Positions 27,093-35,896 of a stretch of DNA of 36,059 nt are shown in pieces. The first letter of the stretch is position 1. Every line of letters begins with the position of its first letter. A program made the position numbers and the translations under genes. The notes beneath the pieces are model-generated. The model was not told the DNA's origin. It ran no database searches and saw nothing but the letters and a program-made list of their open reading frames with translations. Origin of the DNA: Leptolyngbya sp. FACHB-36 (GTDB lineage Bacteria; Cyanobacteriota; Cyanobacteriia; Leptolyngbyales; Leptolyngbyaceae); the NCBI RefSeq assembly GCF_014695955.1, contig NZ_JACJPG010000257.1:1-36059 (forward strand). Reading direction: 5' to 3'.

Positions 27093-28058
27093 ATGGCACT
27101 TTATAGAATTAAGGATTTTGATCCAAACTACCGTGATCATTTCGATGGAGACGATGTTAAAGGTCTTGACCTGTACTCTGGCAGTGAGCGGATTGGCTCA
27201 GTTGACGATGTACTGGTTGACGATGACGGACGGTTCCGCTACCTGGTAATCAACACGGGTGCATGGATCTTCGGCAAAAAAGTACTGCTGCCGATCGGTC
27301 GCGCTCGCATCGACTATAGCGCTCGTCGCGTCTACGCAGACAACCTGAGCCGTCAGCAAGCCGAGAACCTACCAGAATTCAGCTCTGACATGGCAACAGC
27401 TGACTACGACTACGAAGAGCGCGTACGCGGCGTCTATCGTCCGGGTGCAACAAGCACCAGCACACTGGGCGGCAATGCTGCGCTAGATGCGACGGCTGGT
27501 CTAGATTCTCCGACTCCGCTGGACGCAACGGCAACCTCTGCAACCTACAACACAGCGGCCCCCACTCCTGTAGATGCAACGATGGCTGACGCTTCCTACA
27601 GCCGCGACACCTATACCTACGATCGCGAGCCTGAGCTGTACAACCTGAACGACCGCGACCACAGCTCGCTGCGTCTGTACGAAGAGCGTCTAATTGCTAA
27701 CAAGCGCCGCGAAAAGACTGGCGAAGTTGCAGTCGGTAAGCGCGTTGAAACCGAGACCGCACGGGTATCAGTGCCGATCGAGAAAGAGCGCGTTGTCATT
27801 GAGCGTACGACTCCTGCAAACGCTGGTACGGCAATCCCGGCAACTGATGCCGCATTCAACAATACTGAAGTGGCTCGCGTAGAAGTCTACGAAGAGACGC
27901 CTGACATCCACAAAGAAGCCTTTGTGCGTGAAGAAGTTCGCGTTAAGAAAGTGGTTGAGCAAGACACGGTGAACGCAGAAGAGCAAATTCGCCGCGAAGA
28001 AATCGACATCCGCACCGAAGGACATCCCGTGGTTGATAGACCTGGCGATATCCGCTAA
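27093..28058 (+). CDS. PRC-barrel and DUF2382 stress protein
   Basis: Using ATG 27093 (MALYRIKDFD) gives 321 aa. A PRC-barrel domain (about 20-95, GLDLYSGSERIGSVDDVLVD then LVINTGAWIFGKKVLLP) is joined by an Ala/Thr-rich linker (about 120-185) to a DUF2382 domain (about 190-310). The latter is built of charged repeats such as LYEERLIANKRREKTGEV and VEVYEETPDIHKEAFVREEV. PRC plus DUF2382 proteins are general-stress proteins in several bacteria; molecular function is not established. It is followed by a second DUF2382 gene with a similar LEERIVADY/RRKIGEV core, so the two are likely paralogues. Confidence 0.92.
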   Translation: MALYRIKDFDPNYRDHFDGDDVKGLDLYSGSERIGSVDDVLVDDDGRFRYLVINTGAWIFGKKVLLPIGRARIDYSARRVYADNLSRQQAENLPEFSSDMATADYDYEERVRGVYRPGATSTSTLGGNAALDATAGLDSPTPLDATATSATYNTAAPTPVDATMADASYSRDTYTYDREPELYNLNDRDHSSLRLYEERLIANKRREKTGEVAVGKRVETETARVSVPIEKERVVIERTTPANAGTAIPATDAAFNNTEVARVEVYEETPDIHKEAFVREEVRVKKVVEQDTVNAEEQIRREEIDIRTEGHPVVDRPGDIR

Positions 28059-28126
28059 TTGGAGCCAGTTGCTGTTAGCTATTCACCGTTAATCTGAGGC
28101 TACTATGATAGTTAACGCTTAGTGAT

Positions 28127-28159
28127 CAGCGCGGGTGGGGTATAGCTCTGCCCGTGCTG
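28127..28159 (+). terminator. Probable terminator after the PRC-barrel gene
   Basis: A 9-bp stem (28127-28135 with 28151-28159, one G-U) with a 15-nt loop, followed by TTTGCC. It is 68 bp after the stop. The T-run is weak, so confidence is moderate. Confidence 0.4.
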
Positions 28160-28209
28160 TTTGCCATATATAGCATTCTCTCCAGTGCGGTGCGTCTAGA
28201 GAACCCACC

Positions 28210-28278
28210 CCCCCTCCCTATAAGGGAAGGGGAAACTCTAGCTCCCCTAGAACGCAGAGGGGTTGAGTGTCCCTCTGC
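28210..28278 (+). other. Two G/C-rich hairpins in the leader of the second DUF2382 gene
   Basis: Hairpin A: 28210-28219 with 28223-28232 (9 of 10 pairs, 3-nt loop). Hairpin B: 28254-28261 with 28271-28278 (8 bp, 9-nt loop). Both lie 48-116 bp before the ATG at 28326. Similar CCCCTCCC...GGGAGGGG elements are common between cyanobacterial genes, so a dispersed repeat is as likely as a regulatory leader. Confidence 0.45.
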
Positions 28279-28325
28279 AGAGCGAGAGCCGACCCGTGGA
28301 TTGTTGTATTAAATCAAGGACAGCT

Positions 28326-28865
28326 ATGAATCATCCATCTGAAACAAACGATTTAAGAGAACCGCATCAGGCATCCTACTCATCAGAGGCAGGATTAACG
28401 GAGAAGCAAATTGCAGTAGATCGATCGCTCTCTCCAGAACATGAAAAAGTTGTTATTCAAACCACAATTCCGTTACTAGAAGAGCGTATTGTTGCCGATT
28501 ATACGCGGCGCAAAATTGGCGAAGTCATTGTTCGTAAAGTCGTTGAAACTCGAATGGTGCAGGTGCCAATTCGCTACGAGAAGCTGATTGTTGAGCAGAT
28601 TAATCCAGAGCATAAGCAGCTAGTAGAACTTGATCTATCCAATAGCGACTCAGACGTTGAGCTAGCTGGAGAAATGAATTCGGCGATCGTGCAAGCCGAG
28701 TTTTCCTCTCCCAGAGTAGCGAGTCAAGTGCTTTATGAGTTGGGTAAAACATTGCAGCATCAGTGTAAGCGAGTGCGGGTCGAAATTGAACTGGAAGATG
28801 CTGATCTTAGCGGTGCCTATCAGGAGTGGATTGAAAAATTCAGTCAGGCAATTGAGCAGAAGTAG
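28326..28865 (+). CDS. DUF2382-domain protein
   Basis: ATG 28326 gives 179 aa; an upstream in-frame start at 28263 would run through hairpin B and is less likely. After a polar N-terminus, the DUF2382 core (about 40-105) reads VVIQTTIPLLEERIVADYTRRKIGEVIVRKVVE, shown here only to mark the shared LEER...RRK.GEV pattern with the upstream gene. The C-terminal half (about 120-175) is a separate small alpha/beta region (VQAEFSSPRVASQVLYELG). No PRC barrel is present. Probably stress-related like its neighbour; biochemical role unknown. Confidence 0.85.
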   Translation: MNHPSETNDLREPHQASYSSEAGLTEKQIAVDRSLSPEHEKVVIQTTIPLLEERIVADYTRRKIGEVIVRKVVETRMVQVPIRYEKLIVEQINPEHKQLVELDLSNSDSDVELAGEMNSAIVQAEFSSPRVASQVLYELGKTLQHQCKRVRVEIELEDADLSGAYQEWIEKFSQAIEQK

Positions 28866-28903
28866 CGCTTAGCTATTAGCTATCCGGGTGCCTAATCCCA
28901 TCA

Positions 28904-28933
28904 AAAAACCACCGTCTTTAAACGGTGGTTTTT
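28904..28933. terminator. Bidirectional rho-independent terminator
   Basis: A perfect 12-bp inverted repeat (28904-28915 with 28922-28933) with a 6-nt loop. It has A5 on the left arm and T5 on the right arm, so it can terminate both the DUF2382 gene (plus) and the HdeD-like gene (minus) that converge here. Confidence 0.92.
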
Positions 28934-28974
28934 AAGTTTTAGATTAAACCTACCTTCAAGCTACCAGGATCGCA

Positions 28975-29550
28975 CTAGACAGAAGGTGCTGGATTGGATG
29001 GATCCGAGGATGCGATCGTCGATCGTCCATTCAAAGACAGCCCCAGACGAGAAATGCCTGAGAACAGAATGCTAACTCCAACCAGCGTTCCAATCAGCCA
29101 CGGCGCATTAAAGGGAAACTGGAACCAGATCATCGCGCCCAGAACTAGCGTGACGATGCCATCGACCAATACCCAGGTCCAGTTCTGCTGTGGACGCAAA
29201 CGGAACGCCAGAATTAGGTTAAATACGCCTTCAGTGAGCAGGAAGCTACCCAGCAGCAGCGTCAGCGTCAGCACACCTGTCAGCGGGTAGAAGAATAGCA
29301 TTGCACCTGTTGCAATGTAGAGGGTACCCAGCAGCAGTTTCCAAATAAAGCCACCTTGATCGCGGGTCTGAAATGCATAAACCAGTTTCGCAACTCCGGA
29401 GGAAGCCAGAATCAGTGCAATCCAGGTTTCTGTTACCAGCGTGGAAACCTGAGGCAAAATCAGCGAGGCAATTCCCAGCACGATCAGCAGAACGCCAATA
29501 ATCAGTGAGTTGTTTCTTTTCTTAGGTTCAGTCGAAATGTTCGTTGTCAT
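28975..29550 (-). CDS. HdeD/DUF308-family membrane protein
   Basis: ATG 29550 (MTTNISTEPKKRNN) gives 191 aa. Longer in-frame starts at 29568 and 29679 exist, but the extra residues look non-coding. Six hydrophobic helices arranged as three pairs follow a short charged N-terminus (starting SLIIGVLLIVLGIASLI), typical of the HdeD family. E. coli HdeD is an acid-stress membrane protein; general function is unknown. The C-terminus is Ser/Pro-rich and probably cytoplasmic. It lies in a run of stress-associated genes. Confidence 0.88.
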   Translation of the reverse strand: MTTNISTEPKKRNNSLIIGVLLIVLGIASLILPQVSTLVTETWIALILASSGVAKLVYAFQTRDQGGFIWKLLLGTLYIATGAMLFFYPLTGVLTLTLLLGSFLLTEGVFNLILAFRLRPQQNWTWVLVDGIVTLVLGAMIWFQFPFNAPWLIGTLVGVSILFSGISRLGLSLNGRSTIASSDPSNPAPSV

Positions 29551-29621
29551 AGAGCGCTTATTCCTCATCGCATAGACTGTTACGATCAGGCTAGAAAATT
29601 TCCTCGCTGCTCGATAGAACC

Positions 29622-30592
29622 TTAGGGTAGACTCTGATTCAAAAACTGCTGTACGGTGTCTCGCCATTGCTTTGGACAATCTGAAGCAAGAGCGCCATGT
29701 CCAACTGATTCTTGGAATAGCGCAAATCGCTTTTGTTCTTGGAGTCGATCGAATATCGCGATCGCTTCTTGCTCTGTCACCCGCTGATCTGCCGCTCCAT
29801 GCATCAGTAATGTTGGAGCTTGCATCACTGCGGCATAATCAATTGGATTGTGGGCAAATCCATCAATCTGCTGCTGAATACCACCCCAAAACACAACTAA
29901 TTCTGCACCTGGAAATGCTGGAATATTCATTGCCTCAAAGCGATGGCGTACTGTGTGCAGCAGACGATCGAACGGACTTTCACAATCACGGCATCTGGTT
30001 TTATGGATTGCTGAGCGATCGCTCTCATGACTGCCGTTGCACCCATTGATGCGCCATATAAAATCAATGGCTGTTTTGCCCAGCGCTGCTTAGCATAGGC
30101 AACCGCAACGGCAACATCTTCTGCCTTGCGGACGCCTAACGTAGTGCTGCCGCTAGAACCACCCACTCCGCGAAAATTGATCAGTAGTAGCTCAAATCCC
30201 AAATCATGCAGAAGCTTTGCTGAGGCTAGTAAAGCATCGTTGGTGCCTGCGTAAGGCGGAAACATAAGGACAATACCACGCGAATGCGATCGCGGCACGT
30301 ACCAAGCTTCTAGCGTTTCCGAATCTGAAATTGCAATTTGAGCCGTTTTGTGATCGAGCGCAATCGCTTGAGGCGTTAAATGATTGGTTGGTCGTGGAAT
30401 TTCTACACCTGTCAGTACGATCCGGAGCTTGTCAATTGCCGACAGCGTTTCAGGCTTCGCGGTCCGCTGTCCCGCTTCTACAAAATGAGTCATGCTGTAA
30501 GCCTGCATCCAAGCGATCGCATTTAGAGCAATCGCGCCTGTTGTCAGTAGCAAACAAGAGACACGCCAACAAGGTCTTACCCGCTTCAGCAT
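29622..30592 (-). pseudogene. Alpha/beta hydrolase split by a single-base frameshift
   Basis: An alpha/beta-hydrolase-fold protein read as two frames. The N-terminal part runs 30592 down to 29927: signal-anchor at about 10-30, strand GIVLMFPPYAG, RGVGGSSGS and the nucleophile elbow YGASMGA. The C-terminal part continues to 29622, carrying the acid GAADQRV and the histidine VGHGAL. Adding one base at about 29981 joins them: after ...DAVIV the frame would read ESPFDRLLHTVRHRFEAMNIP instead of running off-frame. The whole catalytic triad is conserved, so the lesion is recent, a sequencing error or a programmed slip. The rejoined protein would be about 323 aa. It is divergent from hsp20. Confidence 0.85.
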
Positions 30593-30836
30593 TGTCTTTA
30601 GCCCTAGAAAGTATTAGGTAAACCCACCAGAATTGACGGTTTACCCACCTTCAGAGTACCCAGTACAAATTGTTTCAAGCGGAAATCACACCCAGCTCTT
30701 TACGGTTTGCCTCAATGTCTCAAATCCTTGCCTGACCTACAGTAGAAACATCAAGGCAAGCGCAATCAAGACACCTCAATCAAGGCAGTTTTATTGCAAG
30801 CCTGACTGTTATTTTCTAGTAACTCTCTCACCACCC

Positions 30837-31382
30837 ATGTTGACACGCTACAGAATTGCTCCTCGTTACATCCAGCGTCCGATCGCCTCTCCCTGGCAAG
30901 AAATGGCAGCGCTAACTCGTCAGCTTGATCACGTGTTTGCTGATTTAACTCCTGCGACTGAAACCCGCAAACCTTGGGCTCCCGCGATCGAATTGAAGCA
31001 GACCGATAGTGAGGTAGTTCTTCGCGCAGAGCTTCCTGGCATTGATGCGAAAGACCTTGAGGTAAACGTCACCCGCGAAGCCGTCTCGATTTCCGGTGAG
31101 TATCGCTCCGAGAATAAGACCGAAGACCAGCACGTGTTCCGCTCCGAGTTTCGCTACGGCAGCTTCCGTCGCGTCGTTCCTCTCCCTGTAGAAGTGCAGA
31201 ACACCGAAGTCACTGCCGAATTTAAAGACGGTGTGCTGACCCTGACGCTGCCCAAGGCTGACGATCGAGCTGTGAAAGTCAACCTGCCAGGCACCACCGA
31301 TGCTCCTGCAGTGGAGTCCACCGAGACTGCCACAGCAGACGCAACGACCGAGACAACCGAAGACGTTTGGGCACAAGGCTAA
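30837..31382 (+). CDS. Small heat-shock protein Hsp20
   Basis: Starting at ATG 30837 gives 181 aa; the open frame extends far upstream, but those residues are not family-like. An alpha-crystallin domain (about 45-145) includes ELKQTDSEVVLRAELPGI, the beta strands VSISGEYRSE and FRRVVPLP, and the FKDGVLTLTLPK signature. The N-terminal arm is short and the Ala/Thr/Glu-rich C-terminal tail (150-181) is longer than usual; no clear IxI motif is seen. It binds unfolding proteins as an oligomer and passes them to DnaK; dnaK2 follows 285 bp downstream. No Shine-Dalgarno or CIRCE is visible. In Synechocystis, hsp17 has an RNA thermometer; none is obvious here. Confidence 0.95.
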   Translation: MLTRYRIAPRYIQRPIASPWQEMAALTRQLDHVFADLTPATETRKPWAPAIELKQTDSEVVLRAELPGIDAKDLEVNVTREAVSISGEYRSENKTEDQHVFRSEFRYGSFRRVVPLPVEVQNTEVTAEFKDGVLTLTLPKADDRAVKVNLPGTTDAPAVESTETATADATTETTEDVWAQG

Positions 31383-31666
31383 TTGGGAATTGGAAATTCG
31401 GAATTCAAAATCTAATTCTGAATTTCCTCCCAACCGCCCCCACTTGTTCGGTAAACACGCCTTCATCATCTGTGGCGATCGCGATCAGTATAGAGGGGTA
31501 GGAAGGCGTGCTATGCCCATTCTGGTTGCAACCGAGGTCTGGTTTAGTACGGTTAAACGCTGCCTCGTTTGCCTTGTGACGTAATTGTCGATAGCGCCAG
31601 CGCTGACTTGTCAGTTCGCCACCCCCACCCGTATTTTGTTTATTGTTTGATGGAGCCGAAGCACTC

Positions 31667-33589
31667 ATGGCAAAAGTAGTCGGAATTGACTTAGGTACAA
31701 CCAACTCGTGCGTGGCGGTGATGGAGGGTGGAAAGCCCACTGTCATTGCTAACGCTGAAGGTTTTCGGACGACGCCTTCTGTCGTTGCCTTTGCAAAGAA
31801 TGGCGATCGTCTTGTTGGTCAAATTGCCAAGCGGCAAGCCGTGATGAACCCGGAGAACACGTTCTACTCCGTGAAGCGGTTCATCGGTCGTCGGTTTGAC
31901 GAAGTGACCAACGAACTGACCGAAGTGTCATATAAAGTTCTCAACGTCGGCGGCAATGTCAAGGTTGATTGCCCTGCTAAGAAAGAGCAGTATGCACCTG
32001 AGCAGATTTCCGCTGAAGTTCTGCGCAAGCTAAAAGAAGACGCCAGCAAGTATCTGGGCGAAGACGTAACCCAGGCAGTGATCACCGTTCCTGCTTACTT
32101 CAACGACTCGCAGCGTCAAGCGACTAAAGACGCCGGTCGGATTGCAGGTCTGGAAGTACTGCGGATTATCAACGAGCCAACCGCTGCATCGCTGGCATAC
32201 GGCTTAGACAGGAAGAGCAACGAAACCATTCTGGTGTTTGACTTGGGTGGCGGTACGTTCGACGTGTCGATCCTGGAAGTTGGCGACGGCGTGTTTGAAG
32301 TGCTGGCAACGTCCGGCGACACGCACTTGGGCGGTGACGACTTCGATAAGAAGATTGTGGACTACTTGGCAGAAGAGTTCCGTCGCGCTGAAGGCATTGA
32401 TCTCCGTAAGGACAAACAAGCGTTGCAACGTTTGACTGAAGCGGCTGAAAAAGCCAAGATCGAGCTTTCGAGTGTGACGCAGGCAGAAATTAACCTGCCC
32501 TTTATTACAGCAACGCAAGATGGACCGAAACACCTCGACACGACTCTGACGCGCGCTAAGTTTGAGGAACTGTGTGCGGACCTGATCGATCGCTGCCGCA
32601 TTCCTGTAGAGAGCGCTCTGCGCGACTCTAAGGTTGATAAAAGCGCGATCGATGAAGTGGTGCTGGTGGGTGGTTCGACCCGCATTCCCGCTGTACAAGA
32701 CATTGTCAAGCGCGTACTGGGCAAAGATCCGAACCAGACCGTGAACCCGGATGAAGTGGTGGCGATTGGTGCTGCCGTTCAAGCGGGTGTACTGGCAGGT
32801 GAGGTTAAGGACATTCTGCTGCTCGACGTAACGCCGCTGTCTTTGGGTGTCGAAACCTTGGGTGGCGTGATGACCAAGATCATCCCGCGCAACACCACTG
32901 TTCCCACCAAAAAGTCGGAAGTGTTCTCGACGGCTGTGGATGGGCAGAGCAATGTGGAAATCCACATTCTGCAAGGTGAGCGCGAAATGTCGAACGACAA
33001 CAAGAGCTTGGGAACCTTCCGTCTGGATGGCATTCCTCCCGCTCCCCGTGGCGTACCGCAAATTGAAGTTACCTTTGATATCGATGCCAACGGTATCCTG
33101 ACCGTTTACGCCAAGGACAAAGGCACGGGCAAAGAGCAATCCATCAGCATTACGGGTGCTTCCACGCTGCCCAAAGACGATGTGGAACGGATGGTGCGCG
33201 AAGCCGAGCAGAACGCTTCGGCAGACAAGGATCGGCGCGAGAAGATCGATCTGAAGAACCAGGCAGATTCGCTGGCATACCAAGCTGAGAAGCAAATGAG
33301 CGAACTCGGCGACAAGGTGCCTGCAGCGGATAAGGACCGTGTTAATGGCTTGATCAAAGACCTGAAAGACGCGATTGCGCAAGAGGACTTCGATCGCATC
33401 AAGTCTGTGCAGACCGAGTTGCAGCAGTCGCTCTACACGATCGGCAGCAACATCTACCAGCAAGCGGGTGGCGGCGAGGCAGGCGGCGGCGCAGGTCCGA
33501 CTGATCCTGGCGCGGGTGCAGGTCCTTCTTCTGCCTCGACTGGTGGTGATGATGACGTAATCGACGCAGACTTCACTGAATCCAAGTAA
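31667..33589 (+). CDS. dnaK2: Hsp70 chaperone DnaK (DnaK2-like, second paralogue)
   Basis: ATG 31667 ([15 protein letters not shown]) gives 640 aa; an upstream in-frame start at 31643 would add 8 residues. It carries the full Hsp70 pattern: [29 protein letters not shown], linker [11 protein letters not shown], a substrate-binding domain and lid. A Gly/Ala-rich spacer leads to the tail [13 protein letters not shown]. That tail is typical of cyanobacterial DnaK2, the main stress-inducible form, and differs from the ADYEAVD tail of the paralogue at 11386-13335. It stands alone with its own terminator and is not next to a J protein. The paralogue name is inferred from the tail and context. Confidence 0.95.
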   Translation: MAKVVGIDLGTTNSCVAVMEGGKPTVIANAEGFRTTPSVVAFAKNGDRLVGQIAKRQAVMNPENTFYSVKRFIGRRFDEVTNELTEVSYKVLNVGGNVKVDCPAKKEQYAPEQISAEVLRKLKEDASKYLGEDVTQAVITVPAYFNDSQRQATKDAGRIAGLEVLRIINEPTAASLAYGLDRKSNETILVFDLGGGTFDVSILEVGDGVFEVLATSGDTHLGGDDFDKKIVDYLAEEFRRAEGIDLRKDKQALQRLTEAAEKAKIELSSVTQAEINLPFITATQDGPKHLDTTLTRAKFEELCADLIDRCRIPVESALRDSKVDKSAIDEVVLVGGSTRIPAVQDIVKRVLGKDPNQTVNPDEVVAIGAAVQAGVLAGEVKDILLLDVTPLSLGVETLGGVMTKIIPRNTTVPTKKSEVFSTAVDGQSNVEIHILQGEREMSNDNKSLGTFRLDGIPPAPRGVPQIEVTFDIDANGILTVYAKDKGTGKEQSISITGASTLPKDDVERMVREAEQNASADKDRREKIDLKNQADSLAYQAEKQMSELGDKVPAADKDRVNGLIKDLKDAIAQEDFDRIKSVQTELQQSLYTIGSNIYQQAGGGEAGGGAGPTDPGAGAGPSSASTGGDDDVIDADFTESK

Positions 33590-33637
33590 GGGTGGCGAGC
33601 GTAATACGCTTGAAGCTCGCTCCTTAACTAATGACTA

Positions 33638-33669
33638 GGCTGGTAGGAAGAATCCTATCAGCCTTTTTT
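33638..33669 (+). terminator. Rho-independent terminator of dnaK2
   Basis: An 11-bp stem (33638-33648 with 33653-33663, one G-U) with a 4-nt loop, followed by T6 at 33664-33669. It lies 49 bp after the dnaK2 stop and forms the boundary to AT-rich accessory sequence. Confidence 0.9.
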
Positions 33670-34024
33670 GTTGCTTCTGGAGATTGGGGCGATTACGTGA
33701 GATGAGACAAGATGGAGCAATGGTAAAAATATAGAGAGGAGTTCTGCCTATCCACCCGTTCTGGGTGATATATGAAAGGATTCTATCTATTCATCTAATT
33801 TCCGAGTATAGACAGAAAGATCTAGTAATTAAGTTATGCCGCCGAGTCTTGAGTGGCGGCATAAGCAGAATTCTATTCTCTGTCATCAACAAAATAGTGT
33901 CTTGATTTGAGTGATGAGGTAATCGAGTCGAAACACTTCAATTTAAGCAGTCGATTTAAGTTCCCACACGATAAACTATTTTTAGTGATGATTTTGATCG
34001 CTAATCAGGAGTTTTGTAGTTGAA
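33670..34024. other. AT-rich spacer before the zinc-ribbon gene
   Basis: About 355 bp without a gene. It contains one GC-rich hairpin (33835-33843 with 33855-33863, 9 bp, 11-nt loop) and AGGAG at about 34009-34013, which may serve the ATG at 34025 although the distance (11 bp) is on the long side. The low GC content from here on contrasts with dnaK2. Confidence 0.5.
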
Positions 34025-35185
34025 ATGGTTGACTTGCAACTTGAAAAAATTCAAACTCATTACTGTGAAAGCTGCAATAGCTGGTTAGAATTCTGCTTTG
34101 ACAGATATGCAATGAGGTTTGAGGGGATAAATATATATCTGTCAAACATTCCTCTCTTGCGATGCGATAGTTGTATTAGATACTATTTTCCGGAGAAAAC
34201 AAAAGAAATAATACTAACTGTGAGTGAGCAAGCAAAAGAGCAAGGAAAGCCAGAAGTAAAGTTATCTCCTCGACAAGACTTCAAGAGACAATTTAATTAT
34301 GGGAAGGTCGAATTTTTATATGACCATAGAGATTATGACAACATTCCAGGATTGCAAAGACCTTGGGACGATGGTTTTTTAACTCCAGTCTTCTTTAATC
34401 TTGCAGTTTTAAACAAATATTCCCAGCATCCTGATTATCGACTAGATTTAGTCTCTAGAACTTACGGGAGTATCAGTAGCAATAATGAGTTTGATATTGC
34501 TTTCGGTATTAATAGAAATCGAAAGGTAATCATGTGGTTAGGTGATATTGATGAACTGCCATTGAACGAACAGTATTATCTGAGATCTGAAAATGTAAAG
34601 TCTGATCATGATTTATGCTCAGAGTTTTATGAATCACAAATAGAAGTGCAATTCTCAAATCCTTCTCCTGAAAATGCTTTATTTCATGCTAGAGCAGAAG
34701 CCATCCAAGTTTGTCAAAGAGAACGAGGAGGATATCTTCACACATTTGAAGGAGAAATAAGTAAAGTCATTGAAAATCTTGACCGACCAGTATTTTGGCA
34801 GGAGAAGCATGTTAATCCAATCATAGAGGCGCTTAATCGAGTCATGGTTGAAAGCCTAGATCCGCAGTTCCTTAAAAATGAGCTTGAAAGCGTAGTCAAT
34901 AAAGATGATCTTAAATCTCTTAAGTCTCTAAAGCTCTTTGAGCAATGGCTAGAAAAGGTTCTTCATCTTTCTAATTTTTCAGACATATCTCTCCCATTTT
35001 ATGTTTTGTATGATTTTCGTGTTTTGAGTTCTCATCTAATTTCAGATTCTAAAAAGCAAAAAATTCTTAAGAGCATCAATCAAAGATTAAATTTATCTGA
35101 GAATAACGAAAACTATGAAGTGATTTATGATGCGTTAATCAATAAATTACGAGAGTCATATGAAACTATCCTTGTTCAACTTTAG
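34025..35185 (+). CDS. Unknown zinc-ribbon protein with a HEPN-like R-x4-H motif
   Basis: A 386-aa protein I cannot assign to a family. An N-terminal zinc-ribbon-like set pairs C14-x2-C17 (YCESC) with C47-x2-C50 (LRCDSC). The middle (about 90-180) is aromatic- and Asp-rich (FLYDHRDYDNIPGLQRPW, DIAFGINRNRKVIMWLGD). The C-terminal 140 residues are predicted helical and contain YDFRVLSSHL, where Arg332-x4-His337 matches the R-x4-6-H catalytic motif of HEPN RNases. The gene is clearly richer in A and T, with AT-ending codons, than the chaperone and pilus genes. It sits beside xisH/xisI remnants in an accessory stretch. The HEPN reading is tentative; if right, a defence or stress RNase is plausible. 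No transposase is seen. Confidence 0.8.
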   Translation: MVDLQLEKIQTHYCESCNSWLEFCFDRYAMRFEGINIYLSNIPLLRCDSCIRYYFPEKTKEIILTVSEQAKEQGKPEVKLSPRQDFKRQFNYGKVEFLYDHRDYDNIPGLQRPWDDGFLTPVFFNLAVLNKYSQHPDYRLDLVSRTYGSISSNNEFDIAFGINRNRKVIMWLGDIDELPLNEQYYLRSENVKSDHDLCSEFYESQIEVQFSNPSPENALFHARAEAIQVCQRERGGYLHTFEGEISKVIENLDRPVFWQEKHVNPIIEALNRVMVESLDPQFLKNELESVVNKDDLKSLKSLKLFEQWLEKVLHLSNFSDISLPFYVLYDFRVLSSHLISDSKKQKILKSINQRLNLSENNENYEVIYDALINKLRESYETILVQL

Positions 35186-35377
35186 GAGTAATGGAAGAAA
35201 GAAGTTAGTTGTCGCGGCATAACAATTTGCTTACCCACCAACTGTATGAAGTGGGTTGGTTGAGTCCGAGAGGTTGCTGGCGGCGAGTGAGCGCGAACGT
35301 CAAAACAAAGCTCTAAAGTGTGTAAGGGGTAGACTTATAGAGCCGTATGACTAATGATGTTTTGCTCTGGTACGAAA
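35186..35377. other. Spacer with possible dispersed-repeat sequence
   Basis: No gene. It is locally GC-richer than the gene before it. It contains GTCGCGGCATAACAATTTGC (35211-35230), followed by a hairpin-forming CCACC/GGTGG-like segment (ACCCAC 35233-35238 with GTGGGT 35251-35256). From memory it resembles palindromic intergenic elements beside small cassette and toxin genes in cyanobacteria. It does not fit the attC consensus strictly. Confidence 0.3.
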
Positions 35378-35591
35378 CTGGGTTTGATATCTTAACTATG
35401 TTCAAACGATTGAAGAACAGGAACTTGGTCGCGCCCTCTACCTTGCTGTTCCAGTTGACACTTATAAAGACTTCTTTCAGCTTCCTTTTATCCAAAAATC
35501 GCTTCGCCGCTATGCTGTCCAGTTGGTGATCTATGATCCAGCTAAGGAGGAGATGCAACAATGGACAAAATTCAACACTACCGAAAGCTAA
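35378..35591 (+). pseudogene. 3' remnant of xisH (fdxN-element excision factor)
   Basis: The frame ending at the TAA at 35589-35591 encodes 67 residues from 35388. They read like the end of XisH: YLNYVQTIEEQ, ALYLAVPVDTYKDFF, LVIYDPAKEEMQQW. The bases just before (CTGGGT at 35378-35383, matching the expected ALG of ALGQYLNY) are one base out of frame, and a TGA precedes 35388. The N-terminal nuclease-like part of about 70 residues is missing. It overlaps the xisI start by 31 bp, as in intact xisH-xisI pairs. XisH is one of the accessory factors for fdxN-element excision in Anabaena. Confidence 0.8.
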
Positions 35592-35896
35592 TTCAACAAA
35601 TTCTTCAAAATCACGCTCAGATTAGTTCTAGTCAAAGTGATGTTGAAACGCAAGTCATTCTTGATTCCGAACATGACCATTACCAACTGCTCTATGTGGG
35701 ATGGAATGGCGACCAACGAATTTTCGGACCCGTTATGCATTTTGACATCAAGAACGGCAAAATCTGGATTCAATATAATGGCACTGAGGAACATGTAGGA
35801 GAAGCCTTGATGAAACTGGGAGTGCCTGCTTCTGATATCGTACTTGGCTTTCGTTCAGCATTTAAGCGGCAGTTTACGGGCTATGCAGCTGAATAA
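35561..35896 (+). CDS. xisI: XisI-family protein (fdxN-element excision controlling factor)
   Basis: A 111-aa full-length XisI-like protein, starting at ATG 35561 with AAGGAGGAG upstream. Family features are the N-terminal helix MDKIQHYRKLIQQIL, the central strand pair LLYVGWNGDQRIFGPVMHFDI, IWIQYNGTE and GEALMKLGVPASDIVLGF. XisI and XisH regulate XisF-dependent fdxN-element excision in Anabaena, but homologues are widespread in cyanobacteria without that element, where they behave like mobile accessory pairs. Here its partner xisH is truncated, so xisI is probably orphaned. Confidence 0.93.
   Translation: MDKIQHYRKLIQQILQNHAQISSSQSDVETQVILDSEHDHYQLLYVGWNGDQRIFGPVMHFDIKNGKIWIQYNGTEEHVGEALMKLGVPASDIVLGFRSAFKRQFTGYAAE

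Noticed and set aside
30633-30836. 68-residue N-terminal extension of Hsp20
   Set aside because: Not alpha-crystallin-like and in the promoter region; ATG at 30837 gives the normal family length.
32204-33463. 419-codon minus-strand open frame inside dnaK2
   Set aside because: Shadow of a highly biased, strongly conserved chaperone gene; no domain pattern.
35205-35256. Integron attC site
   Set aside because: The GTTRRRY and RYYYAAC core sites are not matched properly and no integrase is present in the window.
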